DNA of 64,000 nucleotides, taken from Cupriavidus sp. D39. GTDB lineage: Bacteria > Pseudomonadota > Gammaproteobacteria > Burkholderiales > Burkholderiaceae. The DNA lies in the NCBI RefSeq assembly GCF_026627925.1, contig NZ_JAPNLE010000009.1, positions 1,736,001 to 1,800,000 on the forward strand, written 5' to 3'. Shown piece by piece: positions 36,954 through 46,852 of the stretch; position 1 is the first letter of the stretch; every line of letters begins with the position of its first letter. The notes under the pieces are model-generated. The model searched no databases and was not told the origin of the DNA. It saw only the letters and a program-made list of their open reading frames with translations. Both the position numbers and the translations under genes were made by a program.

Positions 36954-38002
36954 CGGTGCACCGCCTCGAAGTGGATGCGCGGGTCGACCATCACATAGCA
37001 AACGTCGGAGATCAGCCGCGTCACCAGGCCGATCAGGGTGAACAGGTAGAGCGTGCCCAGCACGACAGGATAGTCCCGCCGCAACACGGCCTCGTAGGAC
37101 AGCAGGCCGAGCCCGTCAAGCGAGAACAAGGTTTCGATCAGCAGCGAGCCGGTGAAGAAAGCACCGATAAAGGCCGCCGGGAAACCGGTCACGAGTGGAA
37201 TCAGCGCGTTACGGAAGACGTGCTTCCATAGCACGCGCCGCTCCGCCAGCCCCTTGGCGCGAGCGGTCAGGACGTACTGCTTGCGGATCTCTTCCAGGAA
37301 CGCGTTCTTGGTCAGCATGGTGACCACGGCGAAGCTACCCACCACCGAGGCGGTGATCGGCAGCACCAGGTGCCACAGGTAATCCATCACCTTGCCCATC
37401 AGCGTGAGCTGGTCCCAGTTATCCGACGTGAGGCCGCGCAAGGGGAACCACTGCACGAAGGTGCCGCCCCCGAACAGCACCAGCAGCAACACGCCCAGCA
37501 CGAAGCCGGGAATGGCATAGCCCACCAGTACCACCATGCTGGTCACGACATCGAAGCGGCTGCCCGCCCGGATCGCCTTGGAGATCCCGAGCGGCACCGA
37601 TATCAGGTAGGTCAGGAAGAAGGTCCACAGACCCAGGCTGACCGAGACCGGCATCTTCGACTTCACCAGTTCCCACACGCTGCGGTGCTGGAAATAGCTC
37701 TGTCCCAGGTCAAACTGGGCGAAGCGCTTGAGCATCATGAAATAGCGCTCCAGCGGCGGCTTGTCGAAGCCGTACAGGGCCTGGATCTCCTTGATCTTGT
37801 CGGGGTCCACGCCGCGCCGGCCGCGATATTCGGCACCGCCGCCACTGGCCTCCCCGCCACCGCCGCCCCGTCCCTTGAGCTCCAGCATCATTTGTTCGAC
37901 CGGCCCTCCCGGCACGAACTGGATCACCGCGAACGTCAGCGTGATGACGCCGAGCAGGGTCGGGATCATCAGGAGTACGCGCTTGAGCAGATAGGCGAGC
38001 AT
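36950..38002 (-). CDS. yejB: Peptide ABC transporter permease YejB
   Basis: Second permease of the importer, 350 residues. It starts Met-Leu-Ala-Tyr-Leu-Leu-Lys-Arg and has six predicted helices. A Gly-rich insertion at about 44-62 (Gly-Arg-Gly-Gly-Gly-Gly-Glu) lies in the first periplasmic loop. The EAA loop is Tyr-Val-Leu-Thr-Ala-Arg-Ala-Lys-Gly-Leu near 240-250. It is 18 bases after yejA and overlaps yejE by four bases. Confidence 0.93.
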   Translation of the reverse strand: MLAYLLKRVLLMIPTLLGVITLTFAVIQFVPGGPVEQMMLELKGRGGGGGEASGGGAEYRGRRGVDPDKIKEIQALYGFDKPPLERYFMMLKRFAQFDLGQSYFQHRSVWELVKSKMPVSVSLGLWTFFLTYLISVPLGISKAIRAGSRFDVVTSMVVLVGYAIPGFVLGVLLLVLFGGGTFVQWFPLRGLTSDNWDQLTLMGKVMDYLWHLVLPITASVVGSFAVVTMLTKNAFLEEIRKQYVLTARAKGLAERRVLWKHVFRNALIPLVTGFPAAFIGAFFTGSLLIETLFSLDGLGLLSYEAVLRRDYPVVLGTLYLFTLIGLVTRLISDVCYVMVDPRIHFEAVHR

Positions 38003-38020
38003 CTTGTTTCCTTGTCGCGC

Positions 38021-39901
38021 TTATTGAGCGGCCGGCTTGGTGTCGGCGCGCCACCAGTTGCTCAGGATCCAGCCTTCGGCCGTGTAGTAGTACGGCAGGC
38101 GCTGCGGATAGATCAGCTCCTTCCGGTAGGCCACCCGATGCGACGCGCTATACCAGTTGGGCACGATGTAGTAGCCGTGCATCAGCACGCGGTCCAGTGC
38201 CCGCCCGGCGTTGACCAGTTCTTCGCGAGTATGGGCGTGCAGGACATTGTCCACCAAGCGGTCGATCGCCGGCGATTTCAGGCCAAACAGATTGTCGGAT
38301 CCGGGCGTGCCGGCAGCCTCGCTGTTGAAGCGGTCGCGCAGCTCGTTGCCGGGGCTCTGCGAATCCGGGAAACGGATCGACACCATGTCGAAGTCGAAGT
38401 CTTCAAGCCGCTTCTGGTACAGCGCGAAATCGGTGGTGCGCTGGTTCACCTCGATGCCCAGCTTTTCCAGGTTGCGCACGTAGGTGGTGATGACGCGGCT
38501 CATGGCGCCGCCGTCGTCCAGGAACTCGAAGACGAAGGGCTCGCCCTTGGCATTGCGCAGCGCACCATCCTCGTACGTCCAGCCGGCCTGCGCCAGCAGC
38601 CGGCGCGCATCGCGCAGGTTGTCCCGCAGCGAACGCGGCGGATTGGTGGCGGGCTGCGAGACGATGGGACCGAACACCTCGGGCGCGAGCTGCGCGCGCA
38701 TCGGCTCCAGCAGTTCCAGCTCGCCGGGGCCGGGCCGGCCGTCGAACGTGGCACTGGCAGCCAGCTCGCTGTTGGAGAACCAGCTATCGAGGCGGCGATA
38801 GGCGCCATAGAACAGCTGACGGTTGAGCCACTCGAAATCCAGCGCCAGGATCAGGGCTTGCCGCACCCGCACGTCCTGGAACATCGGCTTGCGCATGTTC
38901 ATGACGAAGCCCTGCATGCCGGCGCCGTTGCGGTGCGGAAAATCGGTCTTGAGCAGTTCGCCGTTGGAAAAGCGCTTGCCCTCATAGCTCTTGGCCCAGC
39001 TCTTGGCCTTGTACTCGACGATGGCATCGAACTCGCCCGCCTTGAAGGCTTCGAGCTTGGCGGTCTCGTCCTTGTACAGGCGATAGACCACCCGGTCGAA
39101 GTTGAAGGTACCGCGCCGCACCGCCAGGTCCTTGCCCCAATACGACGGGTCGCGCTTGAAGGTGATGCCGCGCCCGGCATCGTAGCGCTCGATCAGGTAG
39201 GGCCCGCTGGTCACCGGATCCTCGAAGGTCAGCTTGTCGAACGATACCGTGGCGGTCCATTTCTTCGAGAACACCGGCAAGGAGCCGACAATCAGCGGCA
39301 GCTCGATATTGCGCTGCTTGAAATCGAACCGCACCGTGCGCGGGTCCACCACCGTGACGGCCTTCACATCCGTGCACATGCTGCGGTAGCCGGGGCTGGA
39401 TGCCTTGCTCATCAGCATGTCGTAGGAGTACTTGACGTCGCTGGCCAGCACCGGATCGCCGTTGCTGAAGCGCGCCTGCGCCCGGATGTGGAAGGTAACG
39501 GACAGTTCGTCCGGCGCCACGGTCACGTCTTCCGCCAGCAAGCCATAGGCGCTGGCGGTTTCATCGCTGCTGGCAATCAGCAGCGACTCGAACATCAGCG
39601 CGTTCACGCCCGGGGCGGAGGTACCCTTGAGCGTGAACGGATTGAACTTGTCGAAGCTGGTGCGGCGGTCCGGGTTCGCGAGCGTCAGCGTGCCGCCGCG
39701 CGGCGCGTCCGGGTTGGCGTAGTCGAAATGGGTGAAGTCGGCGGGATACTTGAGGCCGCCGTATTGTGCGAAGCCATGGGCGGCTCCGGCTGACAAGGGA
39801 AAACCCGCGGTACACAGGGCTACTAATCCACAGCCCAGCGCCGCAAATGTGCGGAAGCGCTGCCATGCCGCCTGAAGCGGTCTACGTGCGCGAATATGCA
39901 T
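38021..39901 (-). CDS. yejA: Periplasmic peptide-binding protein YejA
   Basis: Captures oligopeptides for YejBEF; in enterobacteria this system also takes up microcin C. 626 residues from ATG at 39901. A signal peptide spans about 1-41 with a hydrophobic core and Ala-Gly-Ala-Ala at its end. The mature part follows the SBP family 5 fold, including Leu-Lys-Tyr-Pro-Ala-Asp-Phe-x-His-Phe near its start. The longer open frame upstream is not needed. It is the first gene of the leftward yejABEF operon, divergent from fabI across about 240 bases. Confidence 0.92.
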   Translation of the reverse strand: MHIRARRPLQAAWQRFRTFAALGCGLVALCTAGFPLSAGAAHGFAQYGGLKYPADFTHFDYANPDAPRGGTLTLANPDRRTSFDKFNPFTLKGTSAPGVNALMFESLLIASSDETASAYGLLAEDVTVAPDELSVTFHIRAQARFSNGDPVLASDVKYSYDMLMSKASSPGYRSMCTDVKAVTVVDPRTVRFDFKQRNIELPLIVGSLPVFSKKWTATVSFDKLTFEDPVTSGPYLIERYDAGRGITFKRDPSYWGKDLAVRRGTFNFDRVVYRLYKDETAKLEAFKAGEFDAIVEYKAKSWAKSYEGKRFSNGELLKTDFPHRNGAGMQGFVMNMRKPMFQDVRVRQALILALDFEWLNRQLFYGAYRRLDSWFSNSELAASATFDGRPGPGELELLEPMRAQLAPEVFGPIVSQPATNPPRSLRDNLRDARRLLAQAGWTYEDGALRNAKGEPFVFEFLDDGGAMSRVITTYVRNLEKLGIEVNQRTTDFALYQKRLEDFDFDMVSIRFPDSQSPGNELRDRFNSEAAGTPGSDNLFGLKSPAIDRLVDNVLHAHTREELVNAGRALDRVLMHGYYIVPNWYSASHRVAYRKELIYPQRLPYYYTAEGWILSNWWRADTKPAAQ

Positions 39902-40139
39902 CCGGTCTGGGTCCTCCACCTGAATCGGATAGTCCGCAGCCTTCGGCGGCGCGGTCAAGTTATGAGACAATTTTACATGGGTTCGGCTGGCATCCAGCCA
40001 TCCGGACATTCCAGTACGCGGCACCGCCGTCTTGCCGGTCGTCAGCCTGCTGCAAAGCAGCCGCCGCGCGGTGCGCGCCGCAACCCGGACGCCATTGCAC
40101 GAAACGTGCCCGTCCATCTCGAAGATCATTGGAGAAGTT

Positions 40140-40928
40140 ATGGGATTTCTCGCAGGTAAGCGAATCCTGATCACCGGCTTGCTGTCCAACCGCTCGATCG
40201 CCTACGGCATCGCAACGGCCTGCAAGCGCGAAGGCGCCGAGCTCGCATTCACCTATGTCGGCGAGCGGTTCAAGGACCGCATCAACGACTTTGCCAAGGA
40301 ATTCGGCAGCAGCCTGGTGTTCGAATGCGACGTTGGCAGCGACGAGCAGATTGCCGCCACCTTCGCCGCGCTCGGCCAGAGCTGGGACAAGCTCGATGGC
40401 CTGGTGCACTCGATCGGCTTCGCGCCGCGCGAGGCCATCGCCGGCGACTTCCTGGAAGGCCTCTCGCGCGAATCCTTCCGCGTGGCGCACGACATCTCCG
40501 CCTACAGCTTCCCCGCGCTGGCCAAGGCCGCCTTGCCCATGCTGTCGGACAAGGCCTCGCTGCTGACGCTGACCTACCTCGGCGCGCAACGCGTGGTCCC
40601 GAACTACAACACCATGGGCCTGGCCAAGGCATCGCTGGAAGCCAGCGTGCGCTACCTGGCCGCCTCGGTGGGCCCGCGCGGCATTCGCGCCAATGGCATT
40701 TCCGCCGGCCCGATCAAGACCCTGGCCGCTTCCGGCATCAAGGGCTTCGGCAAGCTGCTGGGCCACATCGAAGAGGCAGCGCCGCTGCGCCGCAATGTGA
40801 CCATCGACGAGGTCGGCAACGTGGCCGCCTTCCTGCTGTCGGACCTGTCCAGCGGCGTGACCGGCGAGATCACCTACGTGGACGCCGGCTTCAATACGGT
40901 GGGCGCGAGCCTGGCGGAAGAAGTGTAA
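40140..40928 (+). CDS. fabI: Enoyl-[acyl-carrier-protein] reductase (NADH)
   Basis: Last reduction step of each fatty-acid elongation cycle. 262 residues, normal length. The Rossmann start is Gly-Lys-Arg-Ile-Leu-Ile-Thr-Gly, and the catalytic Tyr146, Tyr156 and Lys163 sit in Leu-Gly-Ala ... [14 protein letters not shown] near 91-95 and Gly-Pro-Ile-Lys-Thr-Leu-Ala-Ala near 192-199 are family hallmarks. ATG at 40140 follows GGAGAAGTT. FabI is the target of triclosan and isoniazid-like inhibitors. A terminator follows at 40970. Confidence 0.97.
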   Translation: MGFLAGKRILITGLLSNRSIAYGIATACKREGAELAFTYVGERFKDRINDFAKEFGSSLVFECDVGSDEQIAATFAALGQSWDKLDGLVHSIGFAPREAIAGDFLEGLSRESFRVAHDISAYSFPALAKAALPMLSDKASLLTLTYLGAQRVVPNYNTMGLAKASLEASVRYLAASVGPRGIRANGISAGPIKTLAASGIKGFGKLLGHIEEAAPLRRNVTIDEVGNVAAFLLSDLSSGVTGEITYVDAGFNTVGASLAEEV

Positions 40929-40969
40929 ATCCCGGCACGGCCGCCTCGCGCGGCGGCCATCGCAATAAT

Positions 40970-40999
40970 GGGGCGTACGGCTTTGGCCGACGCCCCTTT
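40970..40999. terminator. Terminator between fabI and the hydrolase gene
   Basis: Stem GGGGCGT-ACGGC / GCCG-ACGCCCC with loop TTTG, followed by TTT. The two flanking genes converge on it. Confidence 0.75.
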
Positions 41000-41030
41000 G
41001 GTGCCCGCCCGTCGGCACAGCGCGCGCAGC

Positions 41031-41918
41031 CTATTCGGCACCCTGCCCGGCCAGGCGGCCCGAGCGCAGATAAGCGACGATGGGCGCCCAGAACGCTTCC
41101 TGCCGCTCCGGCTGGATCGCCGCATCGTGCGGCAGCGCCGGCAGCGCCACCAGCCGGCTGGGGCCGCCGGCAGCGCGCTCCAGCCGTTCGGCATGCGCGA
41201 AGGGAATCACCTCGTCCGCGCGGCTGTGCACAAGCAGCAGCGGCAGCACCGATTTTCGCAGCTGATCCTCGTTGTCCCACGGCTCAGGAAGCAGCCTGGC
41301 GATCCACGCCGGCACCCGCCCCGTCACCACCGCCGCCTCGCGCGCGGACGTGAAGCCTGCGGCAATCACAAGGCCGGCGGGCGCCGGGCGCAAGGCGGAG
41401 ATCACATCCAGCAGCACCCCGGATCCCAGTGAAAAGCCCATCACATAGCGCCGGCTGGCCCGCGGCGTCATGGCGAGGAACTGTCCATATGCAGCCAAGC
41501 CGTCCTCACGCAGGTTGACCACGCGGGGCTTGCCGCCGCTGGCGCCGTAGCCGCTGTAGTCGAACACGCAGGACGAGATCCCGTTGCGGTAGAGCAGCGC
41601 CTGCGCGCTGGCCCAGTCGGACAGGTTTTCCTCATCGCCGTGGTAGATCAGCACGGCGGGCGCATCACCGCCCTGCGCCAGGACGCAAGAGGCGCGCAAC
41701 ATGCGCTCGCCACTGGCAAACGCGAACTGGCGCGACGCGACGCCCAGGCGGTCCGGCGTCATCGCGTCGGCCGCGCCGGCCGGCTTGGGCTCGAACACGT
41801 CCTCCTCGACCGCCAGGAACAAGGCATGGCGGGCAACGGCAGCCAGCATCAGCAGGCAGGCGCCGCCGGCCAGCCAGTAACGGAGCTTCCTGCCAGCGCC
41901 TGGGGTGGACTTCGCCAT
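41031..41918 (-). CDS. Alpha/beta hydrolase with N-terminal membrane anchor
   Basis: Serine hydrolase of unknown substrate, 295 residues. A single hydrophobic helix at about 14-36 anchors it to the inner membrane with the enzyme outside. The core shows Val-Leu-Ile-Tyr-His-Gly (oxyanion region, 89-94), the nucleophile elbow Gly-Phe-Ser-Leu-Gly-Ser-Gly (Ser163), an acid in Ser-Arg-Ala-Asp-Glu-Val-Ile-Pro and a histidine in Leu-Pro-His-Asp. The layout resembles BEM46-like and dienelactone-hydrolase-like proteins. It is convergent with fabI. Confidence 0.85.
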   Translation of the reverse strand: MAKSTPGAGRKLRYWLAGGACLLMLAAVARHALFLAVEEDVFEPKPAGAADAMTPDRLGVASRQFAFASGERMLRASCVLAQGGDAPAVLIYHGDEENLSDWASAQALLYRNGISSCVFDYSGYGASGGKPRVVNLREDGLAAYGQFLAMTPRASRRYVMGFSLGSGVLLDVISALRPAPAGLVIAAGFTSAREAAVVTGRVPAWIARLLPEPWDNEDQLRKSVLPLLLVHSRADEVIPFAHAERLERAAGGPSRLVALPALPHDAAIQPERQEAFWAPIVAYLRSGRLAGQGAE

Positions 41919-42052
41919 GGGAATGGGAATACGGAAAATGGCCTCGGGAAAGGCGCCGTGACAAAAACAAAGACCACGGCCAGCCCCGAAATCCTAGTCC
42001 GGACTGGCGGCCAGCGGCGGCGCATCCGCGATGTTCGCGATGCGATGCCGGT

Positions 42053-42079
42053 TCTGGAGGCTCTGGAGGCTCTGGAGGC
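42053..42079 (+). repeat. Three perfect tandem copies of TCTGGAGGC
   Basis: Copies at 42053-42061, 42062-42070 and 42071-42079, in non-coding DNA about 30 bases before the tRNA-Arg remnant. Likely a small slippage repeat. Confidence 0.8.
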
Positions 42080-42110
42080 TCTCGATGGGGAATGCGGGGG
42101 AGAAAATGTT

Positions 42111-42151
42111 CCGCCCTACACGATTCGAACGTGTGACCGCTTGCTTCGAAG
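42111..42151 (-). pseudogene. 3' half of a tRNA-Arg (remnant, anticodon TCG)
   Basis: Bases 42111-42141 are identical to 49281-49311 of the intact tRNA-Arg (acceptor 3' strand, T-arm, variable region). The next bases still form an anticodon loop CTTCGAA (anticodon TCG), but the 5' half of the molecule is missing and the anticodon stem no longer pairs. This is the mark left by an integration event at a tRNA gene, or a partial duplication. It lacks an encoded CCA. Confidence 0.75.
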
Positions 42152-42216
42152 TCACTCATACGGATGGACGGGTTGGACGTCTGCCCAATAGGTGTCGGAT
42201 CTCGAGCGTCACCGGG

Positions 42217-42543
42217 TCAAATGGAGTAATGAAAGAGAAACAGGCATCCGCTCTCGCTACGGAAGCTGTCATCGATGGTGCCCTGTTCCGCAACAGCGAC
42301 CCAGCCAGGCATGAGCCGATGTCCGTTCTGTATGGCGTCCCCTTCCAGCAGAAAGATGAACTCGGGACCGTGATGCTCGTGTCGTGGAAATACCGCACCA
42401 AGCTCAAAGCGAACAAGCTGAAGTGCCCTGCCATTGGCCTTTCCCAAATTCTTGACCTGAACACCTTTGGCAAGCTTGGAGTCTTGCCAAGGCACGGCGC
42501 GGCTGTCGGTAAAGATGAACTTCGGCTCGACGCGATAGTTCAT
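42217..42543 (-). CDS. Small cupin-domain protein
   Basis: 108 residues of a single beta barrel. The metal-binding pattern Pro-Arg-His-Glu-His-His-Gly-Pro-Glu-Phe-Ile-Phe-Leu-Leu-Glu-Gly-Asp lies at about 53-69, with the usual Gly-Trp-Val turn later. It resembles ChrR-type cupins, which bind metals or act as small oxygenases or sensors. It lies 144 bases after the GntR gene in the same direction. A role in the neighbouring catabolic module is inferred from position only. Confidence 0.75.
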   Translation of the reverse strand: MNYRVEPKFIFTDSRAVPWQDSKLAKGVQVKNLGKANGRALQLVRFELGAVFPRHEHHGPEFIFLLEGDAIQNGHRLMPGWVAVAEQGTIDDSFRSESGCLFLFHYSI

Positions 42544-42687
42544 GGTGCGCTCTCCTCCGGTTCAGAAGCTGGCTGCGGGTCCAGCGGCGCCCTGTTCGCC
42601 GTGAATCAACCGCCAGTGGGGCGCAGAAGCGGTCCAGACATCGCAGGGTGCTTGCCATCGTCCCACAGGTGCGAAGGAATCGGCTGC

Positions 42688-43412
42688 TCAGGCAGGCAGT
42701 TTGGCTGACGCAGCCTCAAGGGTGAGGTGCAAGTGACTGGCCAGCATGGCGCAGGCGCCGTCAGCATCGCCGCCGAGAGTTCGCTCCATCAATTTCCGGT
42801 GCTCATTCATAAAATCCTCTGGGCTAGCCACACCGCGCATGGTGAACAGGCGGTACCGCTTCGCCTGATCGTAGTAGAGGCTATGCAGGTCAAGTAGCCG
42901 GGGGAGCCGCAGCCGGCCAGCAGCGCGGTGTGAAACGCCTTGTGGGCAGGCTCATAGGCCCCCTCGGACTGCTGAGTTTCCGTGCCAAGCCGCTGCGCGG
43001 TACGTTCCAGCCTGGCGAACGCGGCGATCAGGCCAACCTCCCACTCATCGTCGCCGAGTTCGATTGCCTGGCGTAGCGCCGCGGTTTCTATGGTAGTCCG
43101 CACCAGGGTGATGTCGCGCAAGTCCGCCAGTGAAACCGGCGTGACGCGAAACCCGCGGCGGGTCTCGTTGCGCACGAAGCCAAGCGAGCACAGCCGCGAA
43201 AGCGCCTCGCGCAGCGGCGTTGCGCCCATCTGATAGGTCTGCCTGAGTTTGGCAATCAGGAGCTTCTGGCCTGGCGCAAGGGTGCCGGCGAGGATGTCGT
43301 CGACCAGCCGGCTCACCGCGACCTCGGTCAGCGTGTCTTCGTCGGTAAGGCCTTCTATGGTGGATTCATCGAGCATGGCGCTATCGTCGCTGAAGTCAGT
43401 TCTATATGTCAA
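42688..43412 (-). CDS. GntR-family regulator (FadR/FCD subfamily)
   Basis: Ligand-responsive repressor, about 240 residues expected. The N-terminal winged helix has Leu-Arg-Gln-Thr-Tyr-Gln-Met-Gly-Ala-Thr-Pro-Leu-Arg-Glu-Ala-Leu-Ser-Arg-Leu near 54-72 and a wing ending Arg-Arg-Gly-Phe-Arg-Val. The C-terminus is a helical FCD domain with metal-binding histidines. G5 at 42900-42904 breaks the frame; one added base leads through Leu-His-Ser-Leu-Tyr-Tyr-Asp-Gln to a normal end at 42688. It is divergent from the catabolic operon and very likely binds the palindrome at 43418-43433. Confidence 0.85.
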
Positions 43413-43417
43413 CTTGC

Positions 43418-43433
43418 TTTTTATCGATAAAAA
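43418..43433. promoter_or_regulatory. 16-bp perfect palindrome, candidate GntR operator
   Basis: TTTTTATCGATAAAAA lies five bases outside the regulator start and about 105 bases before the first catabolic gene, in the divergent control region. Symmetry and position fit an operator for a dimeric regulator. Confidence 0.65.
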
Positions 43434-43538
43434 TATAAACTACCGACAAAATGGCTCGTTACAAGAGCCCAAGAAAACCCAGAGAACCATCAACCTGGCT
43501 CGCCAGCGTGCCTGCGAGCCGACCAGGAGACACTTTCA

Positions 43539-44316
43539 ATGCGCCAAAGACGCTTCGTCGATCTGTCGGTCACGCTAGAAAACGGCGTGCCGTCGGATCC
43601 GCCCCCGCTGCTTCCCAAGATCTCCTACTTGGATCACAAGACCGGGGCGGCGCAGCTTGCCGCCATGTTCCCTGGCCTGGATCCGAGCCAGTTGCCGGAC
43701 GCCGAGGGCTGGGCCGCCGAGGACCTGCAAATCACCACCCACAGCGGCACGCACATGGATGCACCCTGGCACTACGCCTCTACCATGGACGGCGGCCGCC
43801 GCGCGATCGGCATCGACGAGCTGCCGCTGGCGTGGTGCTTCGCGCCCGGGGTCAGGCTGGATTTCCGCGACAAGCCGGACGGCCACGTCGTCACCGCCGC
43901 GGAAATGGCCGACGCCTTCATCGCCATCGGCCACGACGTCCAGCCCCTCGATATCGTCCTGGTCAATACCTCGGCGGGCGCTGCCTATGGCACGCCCGCC
44001 TACCTCGACAAGGGTTGCGGCATCGGCCGCGAGGCCACGCTGTGGCTGCTGCAGCGCGGCGTGCGCGTGGTGGGCACCGATGCTTGGAGCTGGGACGCGC
44101 CGTTCTCCTATACGCGCGAACGCTTCCAGGCAACCGGCGATGCCTCCCTGATCTGGGAAGGCCACAAGGCCGGGCGCGAGATCGGCTACGGCCAGATGGA
44201 AAAACTCGCCAACTTGGACAGCCTCCCCTACCGGCTTCACCGTCAGTTGCTTTCCCTACAAGATCAAAGCCGCGTCCGCCGGATTCGTCCGTGCCGTGGC
44301 CATTTTCGAGGACTGA
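43539..44316 (+). CDS. Cyclase-family metal hydrolase (kynurenine-formamidase-like)
   Basis: Predicted metal-dependent amidase or lactone hydrolase of the PF04199 type, about 258 residues. The metal site motif His-Ser-Gly-Thr-His-Met-Asp-Ala-Pro-Trp-His lies at about 68-78, with Gly-Thr-Asp-Ala-Trp-Ser-Trp-Asp near 180-187. The run CCCC at 44225-44228 has one base too many. Reading CCC gives the typical end Gly-Phe-Thr-Val-Ser-Cys-Phe-Pro-Tyr-Lys-Ile-Lys ... Val-Ala-Ile-Phe and a stop at 44316, four bases before the FAH gene. It is the first gene of the operon, and its substrate is unknown. Confidence 0.82.
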
Positions 44317-44320
44317 GACC

Positions 44321-45295
44321 ATGATCCTGGCAACCTTTGCCGATGCCCGCCACCATGCCGCGATTGGCCACGTGGATCGCGCCGGACAGCGCATCCTCGC
44401 GCTGCGCGCCGCCGCGCTGGCGCTTGAGCTACCGGACGAATGCCTGACTGACATGCTGTCCCTGATGCGCTCCGGGCCTGTGGGAATGGCCAGGGCGCGG
44501 GAGGTGCTGGCGCGCACGCCGGACGACAGCAAGCTCTGGATTCCCCTCGCCGCAGTGCAACTGCTGGCCCCGGTGCCCGTGCCCGAGCAGATGCGCGACT
44601 TCTCCGTATTTGAGCGGCACATGAAGCAGGCAGGTGCCGCCATTGCCAGGCTGCGTGCCGCGCGCACCGGCGACACAGCCCCGCTGCCCACGCCGGACCA
44701 GATCCGCCTGCCTGAGGTCTTCTACACGCAGCCGCTCTACTACAAGGCCAACCGCTTCAGCGTGGTGGGCCCGGAAGCGGAAATCCGCTGGCCGCGCGCC
44801 TGCAGCCGCCTGGACTACGAAGTCGAGTTCGGCATCTTCATCGGCAAGGCCGGGCGCGACATCCCGCCCGAGCGGGCCATGGAGCACGTGTTCGGTTTCA
44901 CACTGCTCAACGATTTCAGCGCGCGCGACCTGCAGGAACAGGAAATGGCCGGCCCCTTCGGCCCTGCCAAGGGCAAGGACTTCGATACCGGCAATGCCAT
45001 GGGCCCGTGGATCGTGACGCCGGACGAACTGCCCAACCCTTACTCTCTCGCCATGATCAGCCGTATCAACGGCGTCGAGCGCTCGCGCGGGGACAGCGCC
45101 GCCATGGTGCACCGCTTCGAGCAGATGATCGCCCACGTATCGCGCGACGAAACCCTGCATCCCGGAGAGTTCATGGGCTCGGGCACCGTCGGCAACGGCA
45201 GCGGCCTGGAGCGCGACGAATGGCTGGCTGACGGCGACCTCGTCGAGATCGAGATCCCCCAGATCGGCATGCTGCGTAACCGCGTCCGCCGCTAG
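44321..45295 (+). CDS. Fumarylacetoacetate hydrolase (FAH)-family protein
   Basis: 324 residues. Members cleave or isomerise acyl-pyruvates and similar diketo acids in aromatic degradation. The family core is visible: Tyr-Glu-Val-Glu-Phe-Gly-Ile-Phe-Ile-Gly near 167-176 (metal-binding glutamates), Asn-Asp-Phe-Ser-Ala-Arg-Asp near 204-210, Gly-Lys-Asp-Phe-Asp-Thr and Gly-Ser-Gly-Thr-Val. ATG at 44321 is only five bases after the corrected cyclase stop, so the two are co-translated. The exact substrate cannot be told from sequence. Confidence 0.85.
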   Translation: MILATFADARHHAAIGHVDRAGQRILALRAAALALELPDECLTDMLSLMRSGPVGMARAREVLARTPDDSKLWIPLAAVQLLAPVPVPEQMRDFSVFERHMKQAGAAIARLRAARTGDTAPLPTPDQIRLPEVFYTQPLYYKANRFSVVGPEAEIRWPRACSRLDYEVEFGIFIGKAGRDIPPERAMEHVFGFTLLNDFSARDLQEQEMAGPFGPAKGKDFDTGNAMGPWIVTPDELPNPYSLAMISRINGVERSRGDSAAMVHRFEQMIAHVSRDETLHPGEFMGSGTVGNGSGLERDEWLADGDLVEIEIPQIGMLRNRVRR

Positions 45296-45359
45296 CGCCA
45301 GCCCCCTTTTTCAAGTCTGGAACACCCATATCGCCGCGCAGCCGGCGAGGAGACAACTC

Positions 45360-46729
45360 ATGCCTGAAAATGCCGCAGCCATCGCGTCCGGCGGGTCCAC
45401 TGCTCCCACCACGATACCCGCCGCGCCACCCCCACGACCGGGCACCGCTACCCATCCACCCCGGCGGCCTGGTACCTGGTTGGCGTACTGGTCGTCGCCA
45501 GCGTGTTCTCCTTCATCGACCGGCAGATCCTCACCCTGCTGATCCAGCCCATCCGCGCCGACCTTCATATCAGCGACACCGAGATCAGCCTGTTGCAGGG
45601 CCTGGCCTTCACCATCTTCTACTCCGTGCTGGGACTGCCGCTGGGCCGCTATGCGGATCGCGGGCACCGCCGCAACATGATCGTCGGCGGGCTGGTGGTG
45701 TGGTCGATGATGACCATCAGCTGCGGGCTGGCGCACAACTACACGCAATTGTTCCTGGCCCGCATCGGCGTGGGTGTGGGCGAGGCCGCGCTGGCGCCGG
45801 CGGCGTACTCCCTGATCTGCGACGCGTTCCGCCCGCAACGGCGCGGCGCCGCGCTCGGTGCGTACAGCAGCGCGATCTATCTCGGCATCGGCATGTCGAT
45901 CGTGGTGGGTGGCATGGTGATCGCCCTGATCAAGGGAGCGGACGCGGTCACGCTGCCGCTGCTGGGCGAGGTGCGCTCCTGGCAGGCCTCATTCATCTAC
46001 GTGGGGCTGTCCGGGCTGCTGGCCGTGCCGCTGCTGTTGACGGTGCGCGAACCCGCGCGCGACTCGGTCATGCACGCCCGCCAGCAACCGCCTCTGCGCG
46101 CCGGCTGGGATTACGCCAGGCAGCACAGCAAGGCGTTCACCGCGCAATTGCTGGGCTACGCCTTCCTTGCGATGGCAGCGTATGCATTCGGCTCGTGGAT
46201 TCCCACCTTCTTCATCCGCAATCACGGCTGGCTGGCGAGCCAGGCCGGGATCCAGTACGGCCTGGCCGTCAGCCTGTTCGGCACCGCCGGCGGCGTAGCG
46301 AGCGGCTGGCTTGCCGACCGGTTGCTGGCGCGCGGAAGAAGGGATGCGCGCATCGCCATTACCCTGCTGGTGCCGCTGGCCTGGATCCCGCTGGTGCTGG
46401 GCGCGGTCCTGGCCTCGAGCGCGGGCGCGGCGCTTGTGCTTGCGGGCGCCGCCGCGGGCTTCAGCAGCATGGCCAACAGCCTGGGGCCCACCACCATCCA
46501 GGACATCGTGCCGCCCTGGCTGCGCGGCCAGGCCACGGCGGTGTTCTTCTTCGTGATCAACCTGGTCGGCCTGAGCGTGGGGCCCACCGCGGTGGCACTG
46601 GTCACCGATCACGTCTTTCATGCCGACGCCATGATCCGCTACGCCATTCCCACCGTGGTGGTCCCGTCCATCGCGCTGGGCTGGCTGCTGCTGGCCTGGG
46701 GCCGGCGCGCCTACGTCGCGGCTTGCTAG
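45360..46729 (+). CDS. Major facilitator superfamily transporter (aromatic/organic acid carrier type)
   Basis: Inner-membrane carrier with twelve predicted helices, about 455 residues expected. ATG at 45360 begins a Pro- and Thr-rich cytoplasmic tail. C5 at 45429-45433 lacks one base, and adding it joins the tail to the first helix (Trp-Tyr-Leu-Val-Gly-Val-Leu-Val-Val). MFS motif A appears after helix 2 as Gly-Arg-Tyr-Ala-Asp-Arg-Gly-His-Arg-Arg. It lies 64 bases after the FAH gene and probably imports the operon's substrate. Confidence 0.85.
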
Positions 46730-46852
46730 CGCACCGAGGCACTGAGGTACCAACGCACCAAGGGGCCGGTCCTGCGCCCTTCGTCGTATCCATCCGGCAA
46801 AGCAGGCAGACCACATAGAACCGAACGGTTCAATAACGAGGAGACAGACAAG

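Noticed and set aside
37370..39793. An 807-residue open frame on the plus strand opposite yejA and yejB
   Set aside because: The opposite strand encodes well-recognised transporter subunits with signal peptide and coupled starts; the long frame is a codon-bias shadow.
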